This document shows positions 21,888 to 32,459 of a stretch of 64,000 nucleotides of DNA, one piece after another. How positions within the stretch are numbered: the stretch's first letter is position 1; the number at the start of each line of letters is the position of its first letter. The translations under genes were made by a program, and so were the position numbers. The DNA comes from Phymatolithon calcareum (taxonomy: Eukaryota > Rhodophyta > Florideophyceae > Hapalidiales), in assembly GCA_977006965.1 (NCBI GenBank), contig OZ345366.1:682001-746000 (forward strand), given 5' to 3'. The notes under the pieces are model-generated. The model was not told where the DNA came from and searched no databases. It saw only the letters and a list, made by a program, of their open reading frames with translations.

Positions 21888-24462
21888 CTATATATTCTCA
21901 TCCGTCTTCACGATGTCCCCATGCGCAGGTGGTTTTCCTGCTGAAGGTGATGCCGAAGAAACTGCATTGGCCGGTTCAATCTCTCCCCACTGGATAGGGT
22001 GGCCTGTGATCGTAGATCCAGAAACAATCCTAACAGCCTGTGGAACGACAGCGGCATCCTGTCCTGATAGCTTGCCACCGGATGCAGCACCACCGGTTTT
22101 TGGACGAGGAGGTATAGAACCAGAGGAGGCCCTTGTACCCAAAGTAAACCCTGGAATGGCGGTCGGTAAGCTGCGCGTTGAAGAAGGTTCAAATGTGTGT
22201 GGGCTCACTCTCGGCCCCTTCCCAATCGATTCTTCAACCAGCGGTACAAGAGGGTTCTCCCCGCTATATTGCTGCAACAGGCGGTAAAACTTTCGAGAAA
22301 TACGCAACAACCTTGCCGGTTTTTCCAGGACACGAGCCGTAAAATCCGGTGCGTACAGATCATCCACGAGGGCGTGCACTCCGAGCAGAGTCCAGGGTCC
22401 AGCTTCCGAGATAAATCCATCGTTTCCGGCTGTGATCTCTAGACGGCCATTCAGAATAAGATACGCGTTGATACTTGGAACTCCTCGCTTGTAGAGGAAG
22501 ATTTCGTCAACATCATCATCTTCACTCCCAGAGCCCGCAACCGCGCTATCGCCGATATCTGTCCCTGAACTCGTCACTTTGTGCCCGATTCGCTTTCGGA
22601 GACTCTTCTCCGCTGATCGCGGGGACTCTTTGAGATGCCCTGACTCGATTTTCGGTTCCGCTTCCAAAGCTGTTGCGGCATGTCGCACCGAGGTCGAACT
22701 GCCAGTGATGGGAGATAGTGGCATGATCCTAGAGTTTTGTCTACGTTCTGGTCGTATATCGTCCTTGTCAAAATATTCCTCGATTGGGGCGTGAGCGAGT
22801 GTCTCGCGGAGAATTTTCTTTCGGATACAAGTTTCGGAGAATTCATGGGTGTTATGTGCGAGGTAAGAAGCGACCACGAGCACCTCCTTGTCAGTTAGGC
22901 GTTCTTCGACGTGGCGGGCGTCGAACATTTTCAACACCTCCGGATCGATGGAGCGCATTCGCTTTACAGGTTTGTGATTGACATTATCGGTGAAAACATC
23001 GGTTTCGTCGACGATATCCTCCCCAATAAGTTCTTCAATGAGGTCCTCGAGCGTCGCAACTCCGAGCGTTTTCAGACATGGATCTTGGTTTGGGCGATTG
23101 ACCACTCGCTGCACAATGGCGAGATGCCCTCCACCTTGTTTGAAAATATTGAGCATGTCGAAAAGTGGAGTATCATCGTATACGAGAAGCAGCGTACGGT
23201 TGAAAAAATGCAAGATGGTTTTGATTGGTACCGAATCCTCTGGGTCGAGCAAGATGAGATCCTTTGTGAATAAGACGCCAATGATGTTTTCACGATGGTT
23301 TTCGTAAACAGGTATCCTTGAATGCCCGCTCTGGAAAATGATAAGCATGACCTTGAAACTCAGTTGGAGAGTAGCGTCAAGCATGAAAACTTTGTCCAAA
23401 TGCGTCATGACTTGACATACTTGCTTGTTACCGAAGTCAAACGCAGCGCCAAAGATTGCCATTTCTTCTCGTGTCAAGAGACCGCTTGCTGGTCGCGGGT
23501 CCGATTTTCGTCTCTTGAATGCATGCCCTGAATGCAAACCGTCTCCATCAAGTCCGCTACGAGCTACTTGACGTCTTCGTCTTGCAAGCAGAATTTTACG
23601 CGGGATGTTGAACATATTGCGAAAAGACGGGTTTTCATCAGCCTCGTTTGTGCGGTCTTCCGAGTCGGTGGTAATAGATTCTGGTACAGGTTTAGGATCC
23701 GGCACAAATTGTTCTGACGGTTGATGAGGGGTAATTTCGCGAACAGAAGCATCGTTCGAAACGTAAGCGCTGGGTTTGCCGGCGTTACCGTTCTCCAGGT
23801 CATCTTCTGGTTCTGGGCGATTTCCATGAATTGAGAGTAGGGAGCGCAGCTGAGACTTGTTGTAACGCGTTGTTGGCTCGAGACCAAGAAGGCAATCGAG
23901 GAGCTTGGCTGTGGGATAAGACAGGACCGCAGTGAGTAGCATGAACAGTTTGACGAGGGGAACTGCGTATGCACCGATTTGTAGCCCGAAACGATAACAC
24001 ACTGCTTGCGGAATTATTTCTCCGAGGAAGAGGATTGCAACGGTGGATGAAACGAAACCGGCGATACCGCCGAAGAGATCTGCAGTGACGATAGCGAGGG
24101 CGGAGTTGACAGCAGTGTTTCCGATGAGCAAAGTGCAAAGCAAAAAGTTACCGTGCTTTCGAACCGGAAGAATGCGACTTGCATATCGTTTTTCCTTTTC
24201 AGTTCCCGACTCGGTGAGAACGTTTAGATCCATGACACCAAGACTCATCAAACCCAGTGTCAAACCTGAGAAGCAGCCTGAAAGAACCAGGCAAACAACC
24301 TTCGATTCGATTCGATGCGATTTAACGAGAAAGAGGAGAGGTGCAACAAGCAAACAAACATGTCATGTCAGCAATTGCTTATCCTCAGACAGACGCAGAG
24401 CTCAAAAATAATTGCGAAGCCAACAAACATACCGCAATTACGATGCGAACCGCGAGGTTCAT
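21888..24462 (-). CDS. CNNM/CorC-family divalent-metal transporter (DUF21 + CBS pair + cNMP-binding-like domain), 813 aa, one intron
   Basis: Members of this ancient conserved domain (CNNM) family move or regulate Mg2+ across membranes. I infer two exons. Exon 1 (24462-24433) encodes MNLAVRIVIA; exon 2 starts at 24299 in frame with VVCLVLSGCFSGLTLGLMSL, so the joined sequence makes the first DUF21 membrane helix that exon 2 alone would lack. DUF21 occupies about residues 8-165 with three or four helices and the family signature FSGLxLGLMSL. After a polar insert (about 170-300), REEMAIFGAAFDFGNKxVCQVMT and SGHSRIPVYE mark the CBS pair, ending HLAIV. Residues about 640-720 (INAYLILNGRLEITAGNDGF) resemble the C-terminal cyclic-nucleotide-binding-like domain of animal CNNMs. 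It probably sits in the plasma or an internal membrane. The tail is low-complexity. Confidence 0.9.
24300..24432 (-). other. Intron of the CNNM gene (133 nt)
   Basis: The donor is GCG|GTATGT. A strong branch-point-like TGCTGAC is followed by a pyrimidine-rich stretch, and the acceptor is CGAAG|GTTG. Phase 0 joining restores the first DUF21 helix. A second possible acceptor (TTTCAG, 22 nt further on) would break the frame. Confidence 0.75.
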
Positions 24463-25515
24463 TTGAAGATGTGGTGACCGAAGAAGGAATTTTAGAGGTC
24501 GCCTGGTGGTGTGAAGGGAGAAGGACCGGCGCGGAACGGACCGGACGGAAGAATAAGTAATGAATGTTGGTTGGACGCAGAGATAACGGGGGATAGGGGA
24601 GAGCAGATGCGGGGCAGAAGTGAGGCGGAGGTGTGGCACGGGATGGCCGGATGGTGTTGCCAACGCACGAATTAGGGTTAGCGGTGTGAGGAATGGGCAA
24701 TAGCCTTGTACGGCCCCGTTTCTGGTTTTTGCGTATGTTACCCACCGCCAAGTGTACAGAAGCGTTGTGTTTCTGGCTGTTTTTGCTGTATGGCGATAAA
24801 AAGTTATGTTCTGTTCCGTTCCGTTCTGCTGTGTGCCTCGGGATGTAGCATCCAATTGCTTATCACACTGCATGCATGCAAATCTCGACTTTGCATGCAT
24901 GCTTTCTCATCAGAGATGGCATCACATCTTTCATATGATTTTCGATTAATCACACGATTTTTGAGAGTGATTTGATAAATCCGACGCACATCACGAAGAA
25001 CGTCATACCAGTGGTCGATATCACAGTCTGACTGAGATTTCAAAAACTCTTCAAAGAGAATTCAGACTGAAGAGGCCATAGACTATGGTATGAGAAGGAC
25101 AACTGTCCTTAACCGCAAGAATGACACGTGGCAAGATGAAAAGGGGTCAACAGCCAATAATCACGATGCATCTTAATTTTTCAGCAAATATTTCTGAATT
25201 TGAGGTTTTAGTACAATTCTGACTGATTTTAACATCACTAACCGCTTCGAGTATTCGATGTTGGATTTTTCTATGATGCTAATCTCAACCACTGTGTGAT
25301 AGTGATAAAGTCGACAGGTGTTCACAGGGCTTAGGCGAATCACTGGTACACACCAAACGAATCACGTCCAACCATAACTTCAGTAAGCATAGGAGCACCG
25401 CTTCCACCGGGAGCACTCAGGTGTTAGAAAATTTTTCCAAAAAATAGCCTATTGCCCAGAGATCTGTTGCACTCAGCAGACAGCGAGGCAATTCGTTCGG
25501 GACAGACCGCAATAT
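24463..25515. other. Divergent promoter region between CNNM (-) and aminotransferase (+)
   Basis: About 1.05 kb with no supported gene. It should hold both promoters. A palindrome-like GCATGCATGC/TGCATGCATGC duplication lies near 24870-24902. An isolated TTAGGGTTAG at about 24671 is too short to be a telomeric tract. Confidence 0.5.
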
Positions 25516-26727
25516 ATGCGTGGCCATGCTCAATTTCTATCCCGTCGTACTTTGCTCGCCACGATCCGATCACCGCAATCGTTCGTATGTACAATGACAC
25601 CGAGCCCAGCACCTGTTCTCACCGCGGCCGACGAGACATCGAATGGAGTAGTCGTCCCCGCAAAGCCAACTGCCGCTCGCATGGTGTGGGATCCAACCAC
25701 ACAAGAGGAACACGGTGGACAGACATGGTCCTCACTCGGTGACGCCTTCGTCTGCGACTTCTCGGTGACCACGAATGCTCTAGGTGCTCCAAAGGGCGCC
25801 GTCGCCGCAGCCTCTGAAGCACTCGCCGGCATCGCGCATTACCCGGCCGCAGATTGTCTCGCCGCTCTGACGGCTCTGTCCAAGTTTTGTAAATTTCCGG
25901 CGTCGCAAATGCTGCTCGGCAACGGCGCATCGGAGCATATTGAGCTTCTCATGCGAGCAGCTCCGGAAGGTGGCTTTTGTGCCAGTCCTTATGAAGCCGC
26001 ATATATGGAATATGTGCGTGCCGCACGTGTCGCGGGACGTGAGCGTGTAAACAGCCACCGTGATGCCACGGTGAGCGTAGTAATTCATCCGAACTCTCCC
26101 ACCGGCGACTGTATGCCCCTGCCAGCGTTGCGTGAATACGTATGTGAGGCGGGTGGTGTCGTTGTGGTGGATGAGAGCTTCATTGCATTCCAGGGACCTG
26201 ACTGGAGACAGCATTCAGCTCTCAGTTTGATTGAAGAGTTTCCCGAGAAGATTGTCGTTCTCTTTTCATGGACGAAGCTTTGGGCCTGTCCAGGCCTACG
26301 ACTTGGCTCCGTGGCAGGTTCTCAGGAATGGATCGCGAAAATTAAGCGGATGCAGGTGCCGTGGAGTTGCAATACCCTGGCACAATCGTTTTTGGAAAAG
26401 GCTTGTGCGGATGAGGCGTACATGCAAATGTCTTGGAAGTTACTACCGATATGGAAGGGGGAACAGGAGGAGAGGATCAGAAAGTTGGGGTGGAAGGTCA
26501 ATGAGGACAGTCCGAGCTGGGTCCCATGGGTCTTCTTCAAGTGTCCGACTGAGGAAATTGCGCAGAAGGCTTCGGATGTCGCATACCAGGCGGGTTGTCC
26601 AGTCAGGCTTTGCAGAAGCTTTGGCATTCCGAAATGCATTAGAGTCGGTGTGCGTGAGCCGAAGCATCAGAAAGTGCTGCAGAAAGCGTGGGAGGCTGAA
26701 TTTTTGGGTGATGAGCGTTGTGCATAA
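25516..26727 (+). CDS. Class I/II PLP aminotransferase, histidinol-phosphate aminotransferase/CobD-like (403 aa)
   Basis: The fold-type-I PLP pattern is clear: AHYPAADC near 108 (the HisC YP entry), LLGNGASEHIE near 133, HPNSPTG near 191, VVVDESF with the PLP-contacting Asp near 219, and FSWTKLWACPGLRLG with the Schiff-base Lys near 254 and a phosphate-contacting Arg near 262. A C-terminal CIRVGVREP carries the likely carboxylate-binding Arg. HisC makes histidinol phosphate from imidazole-acetol phosphate; CobD is a related decarboxylase of cobalamin-making bacteria, unlikely here. The first 26 residues (MRGHAQFLSRRTLLATIRSP) are Arg/Ser-rich without acidic residues and could target plastid or mitochondrion; alternatively translation starts at Met27 (25594). 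The lysine motif SWTK departs from the usual SxSK, so substrate assignment is uncertain. Confidence 0.8.
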   Translation: MRGHAQFLSRRTLLATIRSPQSFVCTMTPSPAPVLTAADETSNGVVVPAKPTAARMVWDPTTQEEHGGQTWSSLGDAFVCDFSVTTNALGAPKGAVAAASEALAGIAHYPAADCLAALTALSKFCKFPASQMLLGNGASEHIELLMRAAPEGGFCASPYEAAYMEYVRAARVAGRERVNSHRDATVSVVIHPNSPTGDCMPLPALREYVCEAGGVVVVDESFIAFQGPDWRQHSALSLIEEFPEKIVVLFSWTKLWACPGLRLGSVAGSQEWIAKIKRMQVPWSCNTLAQSFLEKACADEAYMQMSWKLLPIWKGEQEERIRKLGWKVNEDSPSWVPWVFFKCPTEEIAQKASDVAYQAGCPVRLCRSFGIPKCIRVGVREPKHQKVLQKAWEAEFLGDERCA

Positions 26728-27062
26728 TAGAGTATATTCTTGTCGAGAGTAGACAAATGTCGACTGCAGTCGGCGATTTTGAGCGTAGCGCCCCGAGTTA
26801 GATCACGGGATGCCAATTTATAAAAATCAGATGCAAGTGAGTCATTCCGATTCAAATTACAGTACGTTCTCGAAGATTTGGAAATTGGGAAATTTCAAAG
26901 TTGTTCGCCAACTTGGCATTGAATCTGATTTTCAGCACTAGCAGCAGCGCAGCTTGTTTTCGTATCGACAGGCGATCCCCGAATAGTTAAAACTACGATC
27001 CCAGTCGTCAGATTCATCGGAGTATAGTACCATTGACACGAACCCGTGCGATCCGAACCGAA

Positions 27063-28775
27063 ATGGTTTTAAGTTCAGAAGTGCTTCAAGCTTCGCTCGT
27101 CGCACACGGCGGTGGAGATGGCTTGCGCTACGGCACTGCCGGCTTCCGTGCTCTTGCGAAACTGCTTCCTGGCGCAATGCATCGCATTGGAGTATTGGCC
27201 GCATTGCGCTCGCGCGCCCTTAGCGGCGCTGCCGTTGGAGCCATGGTTACGGCAAGGTAAGTGGATGACACCATTTTGCACCGCGCTCTTGTCCGTCCTC
27301 TCCCTTACTCTACGATCTAATGACATTCGATTTTCGTTTGCAGTCACAACAAGGAACCGTATAATGGCGCAAAACTTGTTGAACCCACCGGAGCCATGCT
27401 GTGTGCATCGTGGGAGGCTATTGCCGGCCCGTTTGTGAACGCATCGGCCGAGGTTGCCCTATCCACACTTGGTGCGCTTGCGCCGGATCCAATTCTCGCC
27501 GGTCCGGCGTATGTTGTGGTCGCGCGCGACACCCGAGATTCATCTCCAAGCCTGTGTGCGGCGCTAATGGCTGGTGTGCGCGACGCTGGAGGGGACGTCA
27601 TTGATCTCGGTGTCGCGACCACACCACAACTTCATTTTGCAGTACGGGCGCGCCACCGTAAAGAGCCGTGTGATATCCCCGCGTACTTCGCTGGACTCCG
27701 CTCTTCGTTCTCATCGCTTGTCAATGGATGTGCACCACTGGAAGAAAGCCTCATGGTTGACTGCGCGAACGGCGTCGGTGGAGCGGCGATGCGAAAAGTC
27801 GCTGAATTGGTTCCTGGTATGGTTCTCCTAAATGCCTCTGCTGAAGCGCCTGGTCCTCTCAATGAGAAATGTGGTGCCGATTTTGTGCAGAAGGAGCGCG
27901 TACCACCGCAAGTGTACAACGCGAGCACCGTTGATGGGAAGGAGGTTACCGTACCAAATGGGGCGCCACCGGGTTCGCTCTGTGCTTCACTGGATGGTGA
28001 TGCCGACCGACTGGTATTTTTTGCCGACGATGGGAGCGGAGGAAACATTGCACTGGCGGACGGCGACCGATTTTCCACGCTAGTTGCGAAGCACATTGCC
28101 AATAGCGTGGAAGCAGCTGGCATGACCGGGGTTTCTATTGGAGTGGCACAGACGGCGTACTCCAATGGAGCGGCAACGGCGTTTCTTAAAGATATTCCCG
28201 GAGTGAATGTCGTGATTGCGAATACTGGCGTGAAGTACCTCGAGAAAGCCGTGCACGCATTTGATGTGGGTATTTATTGGGAGCCGAATGGGCATGGCAC
28301 AGTGTTGTATTCGGACGAGTTTCGAAAGCGACTTGCGGGACAGTCGGCGGAATGCGCAGAGTCGCAGTTTTTGGTGCAACTTGGACAGCTTTCCAACCAA
28401 GCTGTAGGAGATGGGGTGGCCGATTTTCTAATCGTCGTTGCGATTTTGATGCGGACAGGAAAGAAGTTCAACGACTGGATTGGCGAATACAAAGAGAAAA
28501 GTGTTGCAAATCTTGTAGTGCATGTGCAAGACAAAGGTGTTGTGGCAACTGAAGACTTTGATCGGCGTGTTGCCGCACCGATGCGACTGCGGGATGGGAT
28601 TGAAGGGATCGTTGGTACACGAGAAGGCGTTCGTGTGTTTGTGAGGCCGAGCGGTACAGAGGATGTCGTGAGAGTGTTTGCGGAAGCGGATAGTCAGCAG
28701 AGTGCCGACGAGGCCGCTGTGGACGTAGCTCGAACTGTGTTCGACACTTGTGATGGGGTTGGAGAGCGTCCATGA
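27063..28775 (+). CDS. PGM3/AGM1: Phosphoacetylglucosamine mutase (541 aa, one intron)
   Basis: Interconverts GlcNAc-6-phosphate and GlcNAc-1-phosphate on the route to UDP-GlcNAc in the cytosol. Exon 1 (27063-27256) starts MVLSSEVLQAS and carries LRYGTAGFR; exon 2 (27344-28775) starts inside the active-site serine codon, so splicing makes MVTASHN, the phosphoserine motif of this family. Exon 2 continues EPYNGAKLVEP and WEAIAGPFVNA, typical of the eukaryotic AGM1 branch. The metal loop is SLDGDADRLVFF and the phosphate loop near the end VRPSGTEDVVRVFAEA. At 541 aa the length matches the family (human about 540). All key residues are present. The aminotransferase ends 335 bp upstream on the same strand; they are probably separate transcripts. 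Confidence 0.95.
27257..27343 (+). other. Intron of the PGM3/AGM1 gene (87 nt)
   Basis: The donor is GCAAG|GTAAGT and the acceptor CGTTTGCAG|TCACAAC. A branch-like TCTAATGAC lies near 27316-27324. The intron splits the codon of the catalytic serine in ASHN (phase 2), so without splicing the enzyme would lack its active site. Confidence 0.9.
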
Positions 28776-30389
28776 ACAAAAGGAAGACTTGCAGTGTTTG
28801 GTTTCCGAATTGCGAGGTATGTTAATCGGCAAATATGAAAAGGAAAGTCTGGCCAAACCCTGTTGATTGGGGTGGAAAGAGGACTTTATCTACGAACAAA
28901 AAAGTCTTGTGCTTTGTATCACAAGATACGTCCTGCACTTTGTTCACAATGTCTAGCCGCGGTCAATCTAGCGGTGATCTTGAGCTGCGGCTATCCTACA
29001 TTATGAGGCAAAAGTAGTGGCTCGATATTGGCAAATAATCGACCGCGAATGTTTCGTGAAGTTTGTTACTTTTGTCACACCCAGCTGGTCGATAGATCGA
29101 TGGTTCACGTGCATCACAGATCGCTGCACGGTACAGCCACCATTTTTCCCAGAGCGTCTATTTTAATTTCTGAACTATCCCTCACACGTTTCTAGTTTCT
29201 ACCGATATAGTTCGCGAAAAAGAATGCGACCGCAGGTTAAAGACCACGCGACAAATGAATCAGAGATCCATTGACAACCAGTTGTGCGATGTATGGGACA
29301 TCTGATCATCAGGCCACAATATAAGCGTCTCCTTTGTAGACTTTGTGAACTCAGAAATCCTGCAATAAAGAGAGAAGGAAAGGTTATTCTTGTTGACAAT
29401 CCATACCACCAATGGCTGTCCATCTGAGACCGTTGATCTGGTAATCTGCTCTGTGCAGCGTATCAGTCCACTGCCCTAGCAGCCTTGCCAGTAGTCCCTC
29501 AACCTTGATCGAGATGCGCCGAGTAGACAAAATGTTCATGGTGACAAGACTTGTTATAATGAAACGGACTCATTGCTTAGCGACAGTCCAAGCGGTTCCG
29601 AATACACAGTTGTAGTTGAGAGAGCACAGCGGAATGGGCAGCACCCGTCGATGCCCATCTCTCACCGCAGCCGTCCAGGTAAAAACCTCAGAGTCTTGAC
29701 GATCAGTGGAATGCTGGTTTCGGGTTCGAACACGGCCGATTTTGAGTAACAGAGGGAATTTGAAACACGTTGAGCCATCAAGAAGTGCCCTGGAGATCTA
29801 CAAAAGTACTAACAGGAAAAGAAATGAGAATCAAGATGATTTTGAACGAATCGGAAAGAGGACGAGAAGCTGCCCTGGTACACATATGAGTCTGCTTCAA
29901 CAGTATGAAACAGAAGGGCACTGAAGATTGCAACTTTCGATTTGTATATCTCCGTGCACCGATCTCTCGATGCCGGACGTCACAAGATGGCAAAAATCTT
30001 TAAGCTGTGGGCCGAAAAGCTTGAAGGTGAGAATCATCTTGAATTGTATGATCACGTGACGAATAGTCTTCTTTTTGTAGTTAGCATTAATTCTGTCAAG
30101 TTTTTTTACGTTGAAGAGATCTCGTCGTCTTAACTTGAAGCGCACGATATTAGACTGAGAGAACGAGCCTAGCGGAATCACTCTGTCGATTAGTTTCCGC
30201 GTCTTAGCCCATCTTCACAACTAAGAAATCCGGGAGATGGGTCTGCTAGATCTAGTAATTTAGACCGGTCGAAATGAAGAGTTTTCATGTCCCAGTTTTG
30301 AGATAAACATTCATTGGTCGTCCAGGATAACGAAGCGTTTCCATTGGACTAAGAAAGGACACGCACCTCAAGCTCTGCAAATATCTCCT
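28776..30389. other. Spacer without supported gene
   Basis: Frames here are short and unsupported. Near 29335-29380 an AAATCCTGCAATAAAGAGAGAAGG segment resembles one near 1355-1395, possibly two 3' ends of one non-LTR retroelement family. A GGTTCGAA near 29724 looks like a tRNA T-loop, but no acceptor or anticodon stem fits. Confidence 0.4.
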
Positions 30390-32039
30390 ATGCCGGAAAT
30401 CAAAACCACTTTTCCGCCTTCACCTTCAAGACAGCATTCGATCCCATCATCGCGCGGCCCCGCGTTCGCAATGCCGGCCGCGGCCTTCGCGGTTTCGCGT
30501 TTTCATTCGTCAGATGTCGGAGGAATTTCAACCTGGCGAAGCGGGTCGTGCAATCGGCGCCCTCGCCCGCGCCGACCGCGAGCTGCCTGTTGTCTGACTA
30601 GCGCAGCCGGTGCACACTGGACGGCGTCATTTCCATTGCGCAGTGGTGATTCTCCAACACCAGAGAAGTCGCCATATCCACTGGCGTCGTATCCACCAGC
30701 GGGCGCCGTGGAGGCCGCGCTACGTGAGCTTGGTGCAGATTGCGCGGCCGACCTGGCGTACGCTGCAATACGGGGTGGTGCCAGTCCCCCGCCTGGATGG
30801 AAAACGGCTCTCACGGCCTTGGGTCGCGCCGGCTGCCGCGATGAGGCGCTTGACGAGGTCGTCGATCGTCTCGGCCTGTCGCGCACACTTGCATTGGACG
30901 GCGCTCGGGCATTTCGTGTTATAGCGTTTCTCGTCGACGAGCTCAGTCTACCGCCTGGCCGACTGCGTCGCTTGATTCTTAGGCGTCCTGCGCTTCTCGA
31001 AACAGAAGAGAGCATGCGAAAGGCTGTTGCGTTTTTACGTCGCGCAGGCATGACAAGCAAGGACATTCAGAGTGTGTCTCTTCGCTGGCCGGGGCTTCTC
31101 ACAGTGAATGTGAGCAATGCGGAACGCGTTATGGCATATTTGCGTGGTCCCGATCTGCGGTTTGTGGTCGGTGGTATGCGTCGGTTTTTGCGCCGTGCCC
31201 CATTCGTTTTGCTCTATGACACTGAGTCCGACATGCGACCGGCGGTCCAATGGGTACGGAGACAGGGTCTTGAGGTAGGTCATGTCGTGCGTAGTTGCCC
31301 GCATGTACTTGGTACAGGTGTGGCGAAGCTTGACGCCGTGGTCAATTTTTTGCGTGACGACGTGGGTATTACCGATGCCCTGGAACTCCGAGGTGTGGTT
31401 CGGGCTTTCCCCCCAATTCTCACCAGCTCAATCAAGCACTCGCTATTGCCTGCGCTGCGATTTCTTCGCGTGGAACTTGGATTCGAGCGAGCTACTGTTG
31501 TCCGAATAGTGCATGCGTTCCCGGCCACTCTCGTGTTGGACGTCAACAACGAAATGCGCCAGAACGTGGAATATTTCAGGGGACTTGGGGTGGAAAACGT
31601 TGGCAGGATCGTGCAACGACTACCGCCAATTCTATCTTACGATCTTGACGCTGAGATTGTTCCCAAGATGCAGTATCTTGAAAGAGCCCTGGGACTGTCA
31701 CCGTACGATGTTCTTAGCTTTCCGGCCTATTTTTCCTACTCTCTTCGGGAGCGCATTGAGCCCCGGACAAGATTCTTGCAGACACTTGGCCGATCGGTGG
31801 CGGAATCCGGGCTTAATCTTGCCATCACACTGACTGATGACCAGTTTTGTCACCGTGTGGCACGAGTTCCATTGGAAGATTACCACCAGTTCTGCGAGCA
31901 GCTGTCCGCTGCTCGGGCAAGTTCAAGTTCTATCGCCTCCCGGGAAGCAGGAACTGGTCTCATGGGTAAATTTTCAAGGAAACAGAAGAGGAGGCTGTAT
32001 GTCGCAGATGCGAAAATGCCGTGGCATGAACTTTTTTGA
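30390..32039 (+). CDS. mTERF-domain protein, organelle targeted (549 aa)
   Basis: Mitochondrial transcription termination factor family; members bind organelle nucleic acid and act in transcription, termination or RNA processing in mitochondria or plastids. Residues 1-80 are rich in Arg, Ser, Pro and Ala with almost no acidic residues, a likely transit peptide; Met28 (30471) could be an alternative start. From about 165 to 480 the protein consists of tandem mTERF motifs of some 30-35 residues with the LxxxPxLL consensus: LRRLILRRPALLETE, VSLRWPGLLTVN, FLRRAPFVLLYD, VVRSCPHVLGTG, VVRAFPPILTSS, IVHAFPATLVLD, IVQRLPPILSYD and VLSFPAYFSYS. This gives at least eight repeats, enough for the usual curved solenoid. 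The GC content is visibly higher than in the flanks. No intron. Confidence 0.92.
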   Translation: MPEIKTTFPPSPSRQHSIPSSRGPAFAMPAAAFAVSRFHSSDVGGISTWRSGSCNRRPRPRRPRAACCLTSAAGAHWTASFPLRSGDSPTPEKSPYPLASYPPAGAVEAALRELGADCAADLAYAAIRGGASPPPGWKTALTALGRAGCRDEALDEVVDRLGLSRTLALDGARAFRVIAFLVDELSLPPGRLRRLILRRPALLETEESMRKAVAFLRRAGMTSKDIQSVSLRWPGLLTVNVSNAERVMAYLRGPDLRFVVGGMRRFLRRAPFVLLYDTESDMRPAVQWVRRQGLEVGHVVRSCPHVLGTGVAKLDAVVNFLRDDVGITDALELRGVVRAFPPILTSSIKHSLLPALRFLRVELGFERATVVRIVHAFPATLVLDVNNEMRQNVEYFRGLGVENVGRIVQRLPPILSYDLDAEIVPKMQYLERALGLSPYDVLSFPAYFSYSLRERIEPRTRFLQTLGRSVAESGLNLAITLTDDQFCHRVARVPLEDYHQFCEQLSAARASSSSIASREAGTGLMGKFSRKQKRRLYVADAKMPWHELF

Positions 32040-32459
32040 GGTCTTTGAATGTGCAGGCTCTTGTCGCCATGTCGCCATGTCGACTGCGCTGCGAATTATT
32101 TTTCCGCGTTTTGTTCTTAGTACCTTATTTGGAGACCTGGCTGGGGCCCGGCACTTCGTTGACTCAGGGATGCCTTGCGTAGTCATTTGCCCATGTGTAA
32201 TATTACATGGTCAGTCACACAATTTTGAGTTTTTTCCTCTTGCCGACTGCCGCTTCTGTTGGTGTGGGCTTGTATACTGAGGTGCTTCCCGTGCTCCATT
32301 GAAACAAGGTGAGCTACAAGCAATTGTATTATTATGTAAGCAGTACCTTAAAACAACACACGATTTGCGATTCTTGCTTGCATCCTTAACCCCACCCCCA
32401 TCGTCTACACTTTTTGTTTGTTATTACCACTCCCACTGCCTCCATAGCTTCTCCGTACC

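Noticed and set aside
24665-24685. Telomere-like TTAGGGTTAG
   Set aside because: Only one and a half repeats, in a promoter region; chance match.
29700-29745. tRNA-like T-loop GGTTCGAA
   Set aside because: No acceptor stem, D-arm or anticodon arm could be paired around it.
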